From: Maratus speciosus
Lineage: Eukaryota > Arthropoda > Arachnida > Araneae > Salticidae
Length of the DNA stretch: 64,000 nucleotides
Direction of reading: 5' to 3'
Assembly: GCA_963932465.1 (NCBI GenBank)
Contig: OZ010786.1
Location: 533,637,073 to 533,701,072 of the forward strand
A model generated the notes under the pieces. That model was not told where the DNA came from and did not search any database. It saw nothing but the letters and a program-made list of their open reading frames with translations. A program made the position numbers and the translations under genes. Within the stretch, counting starts at the first letter, position 1. Each line of letters begins with the position of its first letter. Shown here piece by piece: positions 46,225 through 56,899 of this stretch.

Positions 46225-47420
46225 ACTTTCTTCTATATAAATCATTTAAATAGTACAAGAAATTACATCAATTTAGCACCAATTCATATCAAAGTATATC
46301 TGAATTTGAAGTTTGATGAAAATTCGTTCATTAGTTATTGAGATAGAGCTATAGGGGACATTCTGAAAAATGCAGCATAGCAGCGCCAACTATTGAGCGA
46401 TTTGCACCAAAACACAAACAACAGTAATTCATATCTAGTTATACCGGAATCAGAAGTTTGTTGAAAATCCAAGCATTAGTTTTTGAGATAGAGCTATTGC
46501 CGATATTACAAAAAAGCAGATTAGCAGCACCACCTGTTGAGTGATTTAAACCAAAAGGTGCAAAACGTCAAATCAGGTCAAGGCCTAACTGAATCTGAAG
46601 TTTGGTGAAAATCCATACATTAGTTCTGGAGTATGATCTATTGTGGAAACCGTGAAAAATCATGCATAGCAGCGCAACCTGTTGAGCCATTCTCACCAAA
46701 AGATAAACAGCACTAATTCATATCCAGGTATACCTGAATCTGAAGTTTGTTGAAAACCCAAGCACTAGTACTTGAGATAGAGCTACTGTGGAAATCACAA
46801 AAAATGCAGCAGACCAGCGACACATGTTGAGCGATTTACGCCAAAAAGTTCAAAACGTCAATCCATGTCAAGGGCTAACCGAACTTGAAGTTTGGTGAAA
46901 ATCCATGCTATATTTCTTGAGATAGAGCTATCACGAAAATCGTGTAAATGCTGCAAAATGCAGCATAGCAGCGCCATCTGTTGGACGATTTACACCAAAA
47001 CGTTACCAGCACCAATTAATATCAATGAATAACTGAATGTGAAGTTTGATGAAAATCCGTGCATTTGTTCTTGAGATTGAGCTATTGCAGAAATCGCGAA
47101 AAAGGCAGCATAGCAGCGCCACCTGTTGGGCGATTTACACCAAAACGTAATCAGCAACAATTTATATTAGGATCTACTTTAATGTAAATTTTTATTAAAT
47201 TCCGTGCATTAGTTCTTGAGATAGAGCGCCCACAAAATTTGTGTCACATACAGAACAATAGACAGACAGACAGACAGACTCACAGACTCACAGACAGACA
47301 TTTTGTAAAAACATGTTTTTTGAAATCTCTGACCTCTAAAATGTGTAAATCCTTCGAAAACCGGAAGTCGAAAATTTTTACGAATCCAATACTTTCTCCT
47401 TGTTTAAGATAGAAGAAAGT
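46225..47420. mobile_element. 1.2-kb element with inverted ends and an internal tandem array
   Basis: ACTTTCTTCTAT at the left and ATAGAAGAAAGT at the right are exact inverted ends. Between them lie about seven degenerate tandem units of roughly 150 bp, then GACAGACAGACAGACTCACAG and a unique tail (TGTAAAAACATGTTTTTT). No protein. The class is unknown; this could be a structurally maintained satellite-bearing transposon. Confidence 0.55.
46267..47230 (+). repeat. about seven tandem units of roughly 150 bp
   Basis: Each unit has (A)ATTCATATC, TGAA(G)TTTG(T/G)TGAAAATCC, TTGAGATAGAGCTAT, GCAGCATAGCAGCGCCACCT and GTTG(A/G)GCGATTTACACCAAAA. Units start near 46267, 46418, 46570, 46705, 46850, 46995 and 47148. 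Confidence 0.85.
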
Positions 47421-47459
47421 AATAATAAAAAATGATTTTGAAGATCACGTGTCCTCTTA

Positions 47460-47492
47460 ATTTTTGGAAGGTCTTGGGGGGGGGGGGGGGGT
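47460..47492. other. G-run
   Basis: About 17 consecutive G near 47475-47491 in otherwise AT-rich DNA. Possible G-quadruplex-forming or assembly-sensitive site. Confidence 0.5.
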
Positions 47493-48147
47493 CAACGATC
47501 CCCATTCAAAACACACAACCATTCCTCACGATACATAAAAAAACCCTGATTTGATCATTAAAAATATTTTAAAAATGGCTGCAAATTTAGAAAATTTTTA
47601 GACATTTTAGATGTAAGGTTAATTGGGTAACTGGACCCACGAGGAAACTGGGTCATAGGTTATTTTATAAAAAACTGTTGGTGTTTTTTAAGTTTTAGCT
47701 TTTGTGAGCAATGCCCCTTAATCTCTACTTCCTAAAACAACGTGTATCAATTCAATCATAACTCTCACTTTGCTGTGATAGGTTGTCAAAAATGTACGTT
47801 TCTTTTTATTAAAAACAACATCAATATGGCTGAAATTCCTCGGCTTTTTATTAAAATACTGTAAGTACTTTTATTAAACAATCTTTTTTTTATGATTAAA
47901 CATATAACTACATTAATATTATTAGATATCTATACATATTTACTCCATGTTTCAGATGTAAGCCTGGTGTCCCAGTTACCCCATAAATTTCTCACGAATG
48001 GGGTAACTGGGACATGTATCCGAGATAACTGGACAAAGCTGGATCCTGTTACCCCAGTAGTTATTAAAAAAAAAATTGTGTTACTCTTACTACGGGAAGT
48101 AAATTTCTCCATCGTATTTTGCTCACAATAAAGAAAATGATAGAATA

Positions 48148-48387
48148 CACTGTAAAAAAAAAATACTGCCAGTTTTCCGGTAGGAATCTCAAAAATAGTT
48201 GCCCTTATCGTACCGGAATAATTTCCGACCCTGCTCGTAATAAAATCCATAAAAATAAGGAAATAGTCAGTAAAACTGTATTTTACGGATTTTATTCCGA
48301 GCTCGGTTGGAAATTATTCCGGTGCGATAAGGGCAACTATTTTTCCGATTACTACCAGAAAATTGGCATTATTTTTTTTTTACAGTG
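48148..48387. mobile_element. 240-bp nested hairpin MITE ending CACTGTAAAA
   Basis: TA-flanked (48146-48147, 48388-48389). Both ends read CACTGTAAAAAAAA(A) inward. The body is a long inverted repeat (GCCCTTATCGTACCGGAATA and its near reverse complement; TTTTCCGGTAGGAATC-type ends). Same termini as the 22-27 kb MITEs but an unrelated body. Confidence 0.85.
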
Positions 48388-48715
48388 TACCTTATTAAAA
48401 TTACGTAATGAAATTTTTAAAAAGCATATTGAGTGGTATCAAACCAAATTTCTTCACCCCTTGAGAGGCGGTGATGCCGTTATGGCATCACATTAATTTT
48501 AATTCCTAATTGCCACATTGGCACCTGAATTTTATAATAAAAATTTCACCTGTATTAAGTACGCAAAAATATACTTTTACTTGTTTTCAGATAGATTCTC
48601 TTGTAAATATTGGTGTCAGTAAATTATTTCAACATTTTACGAATGCAAGTACATTGCCCCTGAAATTGTACCTTGAAATTGTACTATAGCCAGACCTTGA
48701 AATTGTACTATAACA

Positions 48716-48842
48716 AGGGGTCGCATTCTATAGGGAAACTTTTATCGTTCCTACCACTATTTTGAAAATAATATCTTCATCACGCCTTTCTTTAAGGGTT
48801 CTGGTAGGAACAATAAAAATTTCCCTACATAATGCGACCCCT
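48716..48842. mobile_element. 127-bp nested hairpin MITE
   Basis: AGGGGTCGCATTCTATAGGG at the left and, reversed, CAGGGGTCGCATTATGTAGG at the right. Inverted similarity continues through GAAA.TTTTAT.GTTCCTACCA. No coding. Confidence 0.7.
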
Positions 48843-49255
48843 GGATAAAGATAAAGTACTTACGTAGCCGTTTGTTCATAGATTTACCTTGCTATTGTTT
48901 TCCTTAAAATACCCATGTGACTTTTATATTTATTATCTATACTAAAGTACATAAGTACTTACTTAAGTTTTATGTTTTTGTTATAAATAAATCTAATATC
49001 TTCACTTTTAGTGCTTTTTTTTAGAAATACTGACAGTAAAGGTTTCCCTTAGAACGCTGTTTATTGACATATAATCTACATGATCTGCCTGGTTTAAATT
49101 TTTTTAAGTTGTTTACACTTTTTCAAACAGGACCCTATATCTGATATGAAAAAATATAAACGCGTGTGGGGGGAAATATAAACATAAACCCCCCTGGTCC
49201 AGTTACTCCGTTTTTTGGGGCAACTGGACCCATGAGGAAAGAAAGATGAAATATG

Positions 49256-49257
<2 letters not shown>

Positions 49258-49299
<42 letters not shown>
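49258..49299. repeat. T homopolymer, about 42 bp
   Basis: Long T tract inside the 1851-bp element. Confidence 0.85.
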
Positions 49300-49301
<2 letters not shown>

Positions 49302-49472
49302 TTAAAATGTAATTTTCAGCATTTCTCTCTGATAGAAGTAACCTAACTGAACACATTTACAGAAGTTCAGACTTTAATTCAAATGAACATTAGCTTTTTG
49401 AAGCTGAATTGTCAGAAGCTCCAGAGTCAAATTGTAAAATCATGGCCCAGTTACCCCAACTAACCTTACAGT

Positions 49473-50331
49473 CAGTGTTCTCGCTGGCTTTTGACCAACA
49501 TTAGCCATTTGGCAAATAAGAAATAAAAAACAATAGCCAAATGAAAAAAAAAAGCGTTAGCAAAATAGATTCGGCATGAAACACTGAAAAATCTATCTTT
49601 AACCCCTAAATATATCCAGTTTTTTAATATGCTCTAAAATGACCTAATTTTTTTTAATTACTTAAGTACATTTGTAATTACTTAAAAAATAGAAATTCAA
49701 CTATTCGCTACAGAAACTATTTAAAATAAATACATTCTAAATGCCTCCTAAATGTGTAAACGTTTTAAACATTTTTTAGCCGTCTAAATAAAAGTTAAAA
49801 ACGGCTCTCTTTGATTTATCGTTGTGAAAACATGCACTAAAAATTGCTAGGAGATTTCGACCGATAAAAAAAAAAAAAAAATGACCGGTCAGTGATACTT
49901 TACATACAACTAATAATCAGTATGGTTAATTCCAATACCCCATTCCAGCAAAACGTTTCTCTATTTGGCACTTGTTGCGAGTAATTTTGTTTATGTTTTT
50001 ACCAGAGTGACGCCGGTGCATAGACAGTGATTAACTGACAGTAGAGAAATACCTATCGCATAAGTATTCTTTCTGTGTCTTTGGCTGTAGCGAAACTGAA
50101 TTGACAGTATATCTATAAATAGAACAATGTAAATGGCACGGTGCGATTGAACATGTAAAATATACATCAATTGTTTAAAAACGTGGAAAAGAGTCTCGAC
50201 TTTACTGGCACACACACAAATAGAGCAGAAATTCAGTACTCGCAACTTGGCGAGTCTGATTGTTAGTTTACTCGTCAAATGAAACATTTTGTCGCGATTT
50301 GGCGACATGGCGAGCGACAGCGAGAACCCTG
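49473..50331. mobile_element. 859-bp hAT-like non-autonomous element
   Basis: Ends CAGTGTTCTCGCTGGCTTTT and, reversed, CAGGGTTCTCGCTGTCGCTC. The flanks CTTACAGT and TATACAGT agree at 6 of 8 bases, fitting an 8-bp duplication. Internal words TAGCCATTTGGCAAAT and TAGCCAAATG are iterated near the left end, and GGCGA-type words near the right. No transposase frame is seen. Confidence 0.6.
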
Positions 50332-50335
50332 TATA

Positions 50336-51190
50336 CAGTAGAACCTATTTATCCGGAACTCTTTTAAGCGAAACTCTCGATTAACCGAAATCCATCCCCC
50401 CCATTTTTTTTTCTATGACATTCCTTGTGTGCAAAATCCATTAAGCTTTCTTTAATTATCATATCCCTTGTGTGCAAGCAGTCCTTTCCGAACTAAGAAT
50501 ACACATAACTATTTTAGATCCCCTTTCTTGGAGTTCCTTTGAATTTAACTTGAGCTCTCGTAAGCTACGGATTGGAACGAAGAAAAGGAACAAATTAGCA
50601 ATTGGGAAGATTTTGAATGTTTTGAAAGAGGTTTGTCATGTCTGAAGCAGGAAAAAGACTGTGATACTGGTGAACTAATAATATTAAAAAACTCCGCGAT
50701 AGAGCTTCAAAGCAAAGGCAATCGAAACTGCGATAGACAAAACATGTTTTCAAACCTTTGTGATATATGTAAAAGGTATTTAATTTAAAATTCAGGTAAT
50801 TTATTCTTATTTCTATTTTGTTGTTGCTTTATTTTTACTAAGAACTTGTTACCATAATAAAAAATGTTGCATATATTCCTCCTTAGCCCCTTGTGACGCA
50901 GTGTGCGCGGGTCGGGATACCTAATTTTAATACCAAACTTACAAATGGCACCAAGAATATTTTAATAACATTTTACATTATCAATGAAAATATAAAGTGA
51001 CCAGTTTTTAATTTCTAAAAAAGTTGTATGTAAATTCCTGTGTCAGTCGATGATTGCATCACTTTACAACAAAATTTGTCTGTGTCGGAAAGGGTTAATC
51101 TTAAAATTGAAGCATTCTCCATTATCCGAAAACTTCGATTATCCGAAAGAGGGTTGGTCCCAATTACTTTGGATAATCGAGGTTCTACTG
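50336..51190. mobile_element. non-autonomous pogo/Tigger-like element (copy 2)
   Basis: Ends CAGTAGAACCTATTTATCCG and, reversed, CAGTAGAACCTCGATTATCC; TA at 50334-50335 and 51191-51192. Body matches copy 1 (18879-19674) throughout, minus the nested 173-bp MITE and plus a nested 208-bp TTAA MITE. Confidence 0.85.
50887..51094. mobile_element. 208-bp nested TTAA-type MITE
   Basis: Right flank TTAA (51095-51098), left flank TTAG (50883-50886). Ends CCCCTTGTGACGCAGTGTG and, reversed, CCCTTTCCGACACAGACAA. The matching position in copy 1 (near 19579) has an uninterrupted TTAA, so this is an insertion. Confidence 0.8.
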
Positions 51191-51192
51191 TA

Positions 51193-51929
51193 TGTTATAT
51201 TAAAAAATATACTCACTTTCAGAAATAAGTGTTAAAATACGTCTAATTTAATTAACTATCATTGTTTACTTACATAGAACGAAACACAAAACAAATAAAA
51301 ATCTAGAAATATGATATATCAATAGAAATGTTTATCAAATTTAAACCCTTTTGAGCAATAACAAAAAAAATATATTTGTGTTTTTATAAAGTTTTTTGGA
51401 CTTTTCATTTGAAACATCACAACATTCACACCAGCGGAAACTTAATGTGCACGATTTATAAGTTAAAAGGCACGTAAACTGCTGAATATGGTGCAGTATT
51501 AGCATTAACCGTATCGATAATGTTCAAAAGAAATTTATTGTAATCAAAATATGTTTTCTCTGGCTCATTATCTTTCAGTAATATGGCACAAGGCAATAAT
51601 ACTTAATTACATTAAAAATATAATAGTTTTAAATAATACAACTAGTTTTAAATAATTCGTAAAATCCAATTTATATGTAAATCAAATGTATCTTGCTAAC
51701 AATGACACATGTTTCTATTTTTATTTCTTATGAAATAAAAAATACTTCAATCCATGAAATTGCGATTATTGTTTTAAAAATTACGTAATTATTACCGTAA
51801 ACTTATTAATTCGAAAAAAAAAAGGACTAAAAAACGAATTTGTAGATATAAATAGTTTTAATTGCTTAACTCGATATCATTGTTATCATTATAATGAAGA
51901 CAAACATAAAATTCTGTTATGTTTTTAAT
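51193..51929. other. AT-rich stretch without recognised features
   Basis: No gene or repeat assigned. Confidence 0.5.
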
Positions 51930-52520
51930 TGGACCAACTAGTACAGCAAAAAGAAAAAAAAAAGAAAAAGAAAAAATTCATAACTTCGTTAATTCAGAAG
52001 ATATGAAATCCGTTTAAATTAATTACACATCTTATTAATATTATCTACAATTTTTTGATAGGACCATCTATTACCGGAAGAAAAAATTTAAAAAAGGTTG
52101 TTTGAAGAACAAAAAATTTCATAAGTTCGTCAATTCACAAAAATCAAACCCATTGAAATTTATTATCATTCTCCTTAATATTATCTACAACTTTTATATT
52201 GACAAGTTTTTGATAGGTATTACAGTGCAGTATTACTACGAAATCCGTTTAAATTTATTACACATTTTATTAATATTATCTACAACTTTTATATTGAAAA
52301 TTTGAAAACATAGATCATCTATTACAGGAAAAAGGAATTAAAAAAAATGTGTGTTGAAAGAAAAAATTCATAACTTTGTCAATTCACAACATGTCAAACC
52401 CGTTTAAATTTAATATTCATCTTCTTAACAGCTACAACTTTTATACTGAGAATTTTTTTAAAGGACCGACAATTAAAGCAAAAATAAATTAAAAACAAAA
52501 GAGGTTTGAGGTGTATAAGA
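51930..52520 (+). repeat. about four tandem units of roughly 140-150 bp
   Basis: Each unit contains CATAA(C/G)TT(C/T)GT(T/C)AATTCA, CCGTTTAAATT, TTAATATTATCTACAAC and a (AT)GGACCATCTATTA(C)...-like segment with an A-rich end. A single unit also starts this window at position 1. Confidence 0.8.
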
Positions 52521-52542
52521 AAAAAAATCACATTTCCCTTAA

Positions 52543-52707
52543 CACATTAGTGCCTGAATTTCTTTTTTCAACTCAATATTGTGCTTAATTATAGTAAATG
52601 GTGTAAAATGAACGTAAAAAATAATAAAAAAATTATATTTGAAAAAATATTTATTTAACATATAAAAATTTAAACGTCCCAATTTTGGGACATTAGGCAC
52701 GAAAGGG
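52543..52707. mobile_element. 165-bp TTAA-type MITE
   Basis: TTAA precedes it (52539-52542). The right end reversed is CCCTTTCGTGCCTAATGTCC and the left end CACATTAGTGCCTGAATTTC. The right TTAA is degraded to TAGG. Related to 54109-54502 by the GTGCCTA..GTCCCAA words. Confidence 0.55.
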
Positions 52708-52959
52708 TAGGGGTTTTCTCCGTTACTGTATAAGCATTATACGTATGTTTTATGCCATTTAATATGTTTCAAAAAGGTTATATATCATTCGGGTTATTAT
52801 TTGACTATAAAATTTTCTTTATTATTACTATGAGGGGGGGGGAGGATAGGGGTCGGCTCAAGAACAAGACCCCCTTCCCCCTCACCATTAGCCATTGACA
52901 TAGTAAAAATTTATATAGTAAAAATTTATAATAATCAGTAATTACTAATAGAGTATATA

Positions 52960-53335
52960 TACCGTATATACTCGCACATACGCCGACCCATTAACTTTTG
53001 AAAGCAAAAACTCGCGTATGTCGACCCCCTAACTTTTTACTTTAATTTCGCACAAAATCAAACCAAAGATTTCACTTACTAATACGAAAAATTAGTAAGT
53101 AAACAAAAACAAATCATTGAAAATTTTTTATAATAAATTATTATTATTTATATATTTTATATTTTATTTTATTATTTATATACATAAAAAATCAGACTTC
53201 TGCAGTATTCGAAGGGTTTTTTTTTTTTTTTTTACTTATGTAATTGACTTGCGTATAAGTTTACCCCCACCCCCCGCAATTTACTTGCAGAAAATTGTCA
53301 AAAATTCTTCGTTTTACACACGAGTATATATGGTA
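52960..53335. mobile_element. 376-bp MITE with TACC(G/A)TATATACTCG ends
   Basis: TACCGTATATACTCGCACAT at the left; reversed right end TACCATATATACTCGTGTG. GACTTGCGTATAAGT and ACTCGCGTATGTCGACC are iterated near the ends. It abuts the next element with no spacer. Confidence 0.6.
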
Positions 53336-53411
53336 CAGTATAACTTCGATTATCCGACCCTCGTGTAACCGGAACTCTCTGTAAATGAATGTCGATATCC
53401 TGCATTTTTTC

Positions 53412-53459
<48 letters not shown>

Positions 53460-53815
53460 TTCCTTGTGTATGCAAGTATTCCCTTCCAAACTACGAGTAG
53501 AGATAAGAATTTTGGTTCCCCTTTCTTCGAATTCCATTGAAATTAGCTTGAGCTCCCGCAAGATCCGATCGCGTGAAGATCGGATTCTCCCCCCCCCCCC
53601 CCGTGTACACGTCCCGGTTCTAAACAAATAAAATTATTTTCATGTATAATTTAAATTTAGATGTTTACTAAGCAGTTTAAATAGTCCTAATACCAGTTTG
53701 ATGACGATGTTGCATATTAAACTAGATGATTATTGATAAATTCTCGATTATCTGGAAATTTCATTATCCGTTGTCGGTTTGGAGACAATTACGTCGGATA
53801 ATCGAGGTTCTGCTG
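53336..53815. mobile_element. pogo/Tigger-like element (copy 3), shortened
   Basis: Ends CAGTATAACTTCGATTATCC and, reversed, CAGCAGAACCTCGATTATCC, between TA dinucleotides. Internal ATTCCTTGTGTATGCAAG, CCCTTTCTTCGAATTCCAT and CTTGAGCTC match copies 1 and 2. Includes a T-tract (53417-53456) and a run of about 14 C. Confidence 0.8.
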
Positions 53816-54108
53816 TATATATTTTAGTAACCTCAGGATGTCAAATACTAAACTAAGTACAAAACATAACGGTATGATATAAATTTTTACTAAGCCAATA
53901 GCTAAGGGTAGGAAGGGGTGGGTGTCTTGTTCTTGAACAGAGCCCAGCCCTGTTCCCCCTATAGTAATAACAAAGAATAGCCAAATAATAATCCGAATAA
54001 TAATTTTATAACCAAATAATAATCCGGGTGGTATGTAACCATTGTGTAACAAAATAAATGGCATAAATCAGACATTTAATGCATAGAAAGTAACGGAGAA
54101 TACCCCTA

Positions 54109-54502
54109 CCCATTCGCGCCTAGCGTCCCCAAATTGGGACGATATATAAATTTCAAATTCGAGCTAAAAAATAGAAATATGAAAAAATGCAAAAATACAT
54201 ATTCTAAAATAAAGTTTCATCTTATAAATAATACTACTTATAAAATGATTGATAAAAAAATTAAAGAAATGTCTTACCTTTTCTTACGCGCCATTTTATT
54301 TCAAGAAAATACAACTTTGCGCTACAACAAACATTTATTTCACTTTTTCATTCTTAAAAATGCACTTCCATTTATGGATAAATATTGAAAACAAATACTA
54401 ACGATATATTTTACTAAGTTTTGAAAGGATATCATGATTCAATTTGTAATGGGAATTTTTTTAATAAAGCGACCCAAAATTAGGACGCCAGGCACAAATG
54501 GG
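54109..54502. mobile_element. 394-bp TTAA-type MITE
   Basis: Ends CCATTCGCGCCTAGCGTCCC and, reversed, CCCATTTGTGCCTGGCGTCC; TTAA on the right (54503-54506), CTAC on the left. AAATTGGGAC / AAATTAGGAC pairs strengthen the inverted ends. An 84-residue open frame inside has no recognisable domain. Confidence 0.6.
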
Positions 54503-54506
54503 TTAA

Positions 54507-55711
54507 TATTAAATAAAATTTGTTTACGATAATAAAAACCTCCGACACCAACCACTCTTTGCCATGTATCATCATGGCATCAGAAATGTGTGAATATCAA
54601 TGTTTATGTTAATTATTCTTATTATCACCGTTTTTAGGAAACTACTTTACATTAATATTATATACTTTAAGTGTTTCTTATAAGCAAATGCCTTTATGAG
54701 ACTTTCTTTTGCGGATTTCTTTAGTACATAGTCTCAAATATTGTTTTATTATATTGTTATATTATAATATTTATTAATTGTTATATTTATAATATTGTTA
54801 TATTAAACAATCTCAAATATTGTTTACGATTAGAAAATATATAAAAATTGTTTCTTTTTAGTTCAACTTTGCCTTAGATTTTGGAAAGTTTACTTTTTTA
54901 GACTTACTAAAAAATGAATATAAAAAAAGATAAAAAGAAATATGATTTCATAATATTTAAAACACTTGCATCGTGTGTTTAAAATAAGATCAAGGAGAAT
55001 CTGAAAATATTTTATTTTAACAATAATGGAAAGATTAAAAAGGAATGAAAAAAAAATCATGTTTTATTAAAATAATAAGAAAATGGAAGTATATAAAATT
55101 GTAATTTAAAACTGAAACGTCATTTACAAATATGAAGTATTTTAGATATAAAAAATAGAAAAGACACAATCTTATGTAATGATTAAATTACTATAACTAT
55201 TTCTTTGAAAGAACAAACGTTTCAATTTCTTCGGAAATGGTTTACTTATAATTTTCTTGATAAAAGTTTATTGCAATGCTTTCCGTTCACAGAAAATATT
55301 TTCTTAAGAGAGAAAGTAAAATATTTGTGTTTTTACTTCTAATTTGCATCGTTCAACATTTACTTTTAAAGTAGAATTTATTTTGGGACAGTATGGGTAT
55401 AAAAATAGTGTTGAATTTTAAAATGATGTGATGTATTTCCTCTCTTTTTTATATGTAAATAGTTTGTTAAATAATTGTAAGGGGATAAGTTTCTTATTTG
55501 TAATAATATAACAAACACATTGATTTATTTTTAGTGTAAAATGGTTACTTTTCATTTTAGAATCACTGAAATAAGGTTTATTTTATTTTTTTATGCAAAG
55601 AATCGTATGCATTTTTTTCCTGAAAAAAAATGGCAACTTGTTTCTCATTTACTTATAATAATTTTTAATTATTATTTAAAAATTTGTCTAAGGTTAATTT
55701 TTCTCTTAACA
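54507..55711. other. AT-rich stretch without recognised features
   Basis: Short TATATTATAAT-type repeats near 54750-54800. No gene seen. Confidence 0.5.
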
Positions 55712-55713
55712 TA

Positions 55714-56647
55714 GGGGAAGGTGACCTAAAATGATCCCAGCGGTCAAAACGATCCACTTAGGTTTTCTTCCAGTCAGGTCGCGGTATCTACAGTGTAACA
55801 CATAAACTAGTTATGTCAAGTGAAGAAGAGGCAATGGCGGTATTCAAGCGATCGCAGTATGACGCATCTGAAAAGACTTCTTTGAAAAAAAGTGTTTTTT
55901 ATAACATCTCTTATAAGATAAGCACCAATTTTCATATTTATTTAGATATACAGTCCTTCATGTACAGAAATATGACTTGGTTTACTTAATAGGGTATGTT
56001 TTTAGAAGTGAATTACAATTGCTAAGTATGTTATGTTTCTCAGCGTCATCCAGTTATATGAACTAAAATAGACGACAAAGTTTCCGGGTAAAAGGATACA
56101 TTATGTGGATCGTTTTACTACCATTTCATTGGCGGAAGAAAACCCGATACTACGCCCTAGCCATCATGGGTGTCAGATGTGTGACTGCCTTAAACCTTTC
56201 TCTTTGAGTCCATGTATTGTCCTACGATCATAATTTTCAAATATTCCATTTTATTCTTTTTCAGAATTATTTGTGACACTTTTTTATTTTAAAATTTACA
56301 TAAAATAACTTATGAATGCTATTTGATTGCAAAACTTTTTTTTATTTCATTATGTATTGTCATAACTACTTTTATATCCTTTATTTTGCCGATAAAAAAC
56401 AATTCACAATTATTTTTAAATGAAGGATCATTTTGCCCTTGGATGAAGGTAAAATGATCCTTTGAGCACTTTTTCAAAAATCTATTTTTTTCATTACTAA
56501 ATTTGGGTTTAAGATATTATTAAAATATGTTTATAATGCAAAATATAGTGTAAAACATATTAGCATAGTACTAAAATTTGATTTAAACAGTTATGTTATT
56601 TTACACAAGTTTTTCCCTTAAAGAGATCATTTTAGGTCACCTTCTCC
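55714..56647. mobile_element. 934-bp TA-flanked element of the GGGGA-ended family (copy 5)
   Basis: Ends GGGGAAGGTGACCTAAAATG and, reversed, GGAGAAGGTGACCTAAAATG, flanked by TA (55712-55713, 56648-56649). The word AAAATGATCC / AAACGATCCAC or its reverse recurs at the ends and near 56108, 56427 and 56453. Nearly the same length as copy 1 (932 bp). No protein. Confidence 0.85.
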
Positions 56648-56734
56648 TACTTTTAAAAGTAATTTGTTCATTAATATAAAGTTTTAATGAAATTACTGAA
56701 TTTGTATTTGCTTCAAAACCAACAGAGTAAAAAA

Positions 56735-56815
56735 GTGGCTACACAAGAACAAGGGTCATTTACATTATGCGCCAATACTCTACCACTGAGGCACGTGGAC
56801 GACACCAAGCCTAGC
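56735..56815 (-). repeat. possible tRNA-like A-box segment, minus strand
   Basis: On the minus strand TGCCTCAGTGGTAGAGTATT looks like a tRNA D-arm/A box, but no convincing B box follows. Could be a truncated SINE. Confidence 0.25.
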
Positions 56816-56899
56816 ACTCCTCACTCTTATCTGCTGGTAAATTTGAGAACCGCAGCATACGATGGAGTATGGCTATATGTTTTTTAAGCATATACAAAT

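Larger units (their letters stand above)
47616..49466. mobile_element. 1851-bp TA-flanked element of the same family (copy 4)
   Basis: Ends AGGTTAATTGGGTAACTGGA and, reversed, AGGTTAGTTGGGGTAACTGG, flanked by TA (47614-47615, 49467-49468). The word GG(G)TAACTGG(G/A)(A/C)C recurs about ten times in both orientations (47635, 47970-48055, 49195-49225, 49445). It contains two nested MITEs and a T-tract at 49258-49299. No transposase frame is seen. Confidence 0.8.
52710..54108. mobile_element. decayed inverted-repeat element hosting two later insertions
   Basis: Left arm words (GGGGTTTTCTCCGTTACT, ATGCCATTTAATATG, CATTCGGGTTATTATTTG, ACAAGACCCCCTTCCC, AGTAAAAATTTATA) recur reversed in 53855-54108 (AGTAACGGAGAATACCCC, AATAATAATCCGGGTGGTAT, GGGTGTCTTGTTCTTGAACA). 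The centre is filled by elements at 52960-53335 and 53336-53815. Confidence 0.6.

Noticed and set aside
46267..47230. CRISPR-like regularly spaced repeats
   Set aside because: The units are contiguous 150-bp tandem repeats without unique spacers, in a eukaryotic genome.
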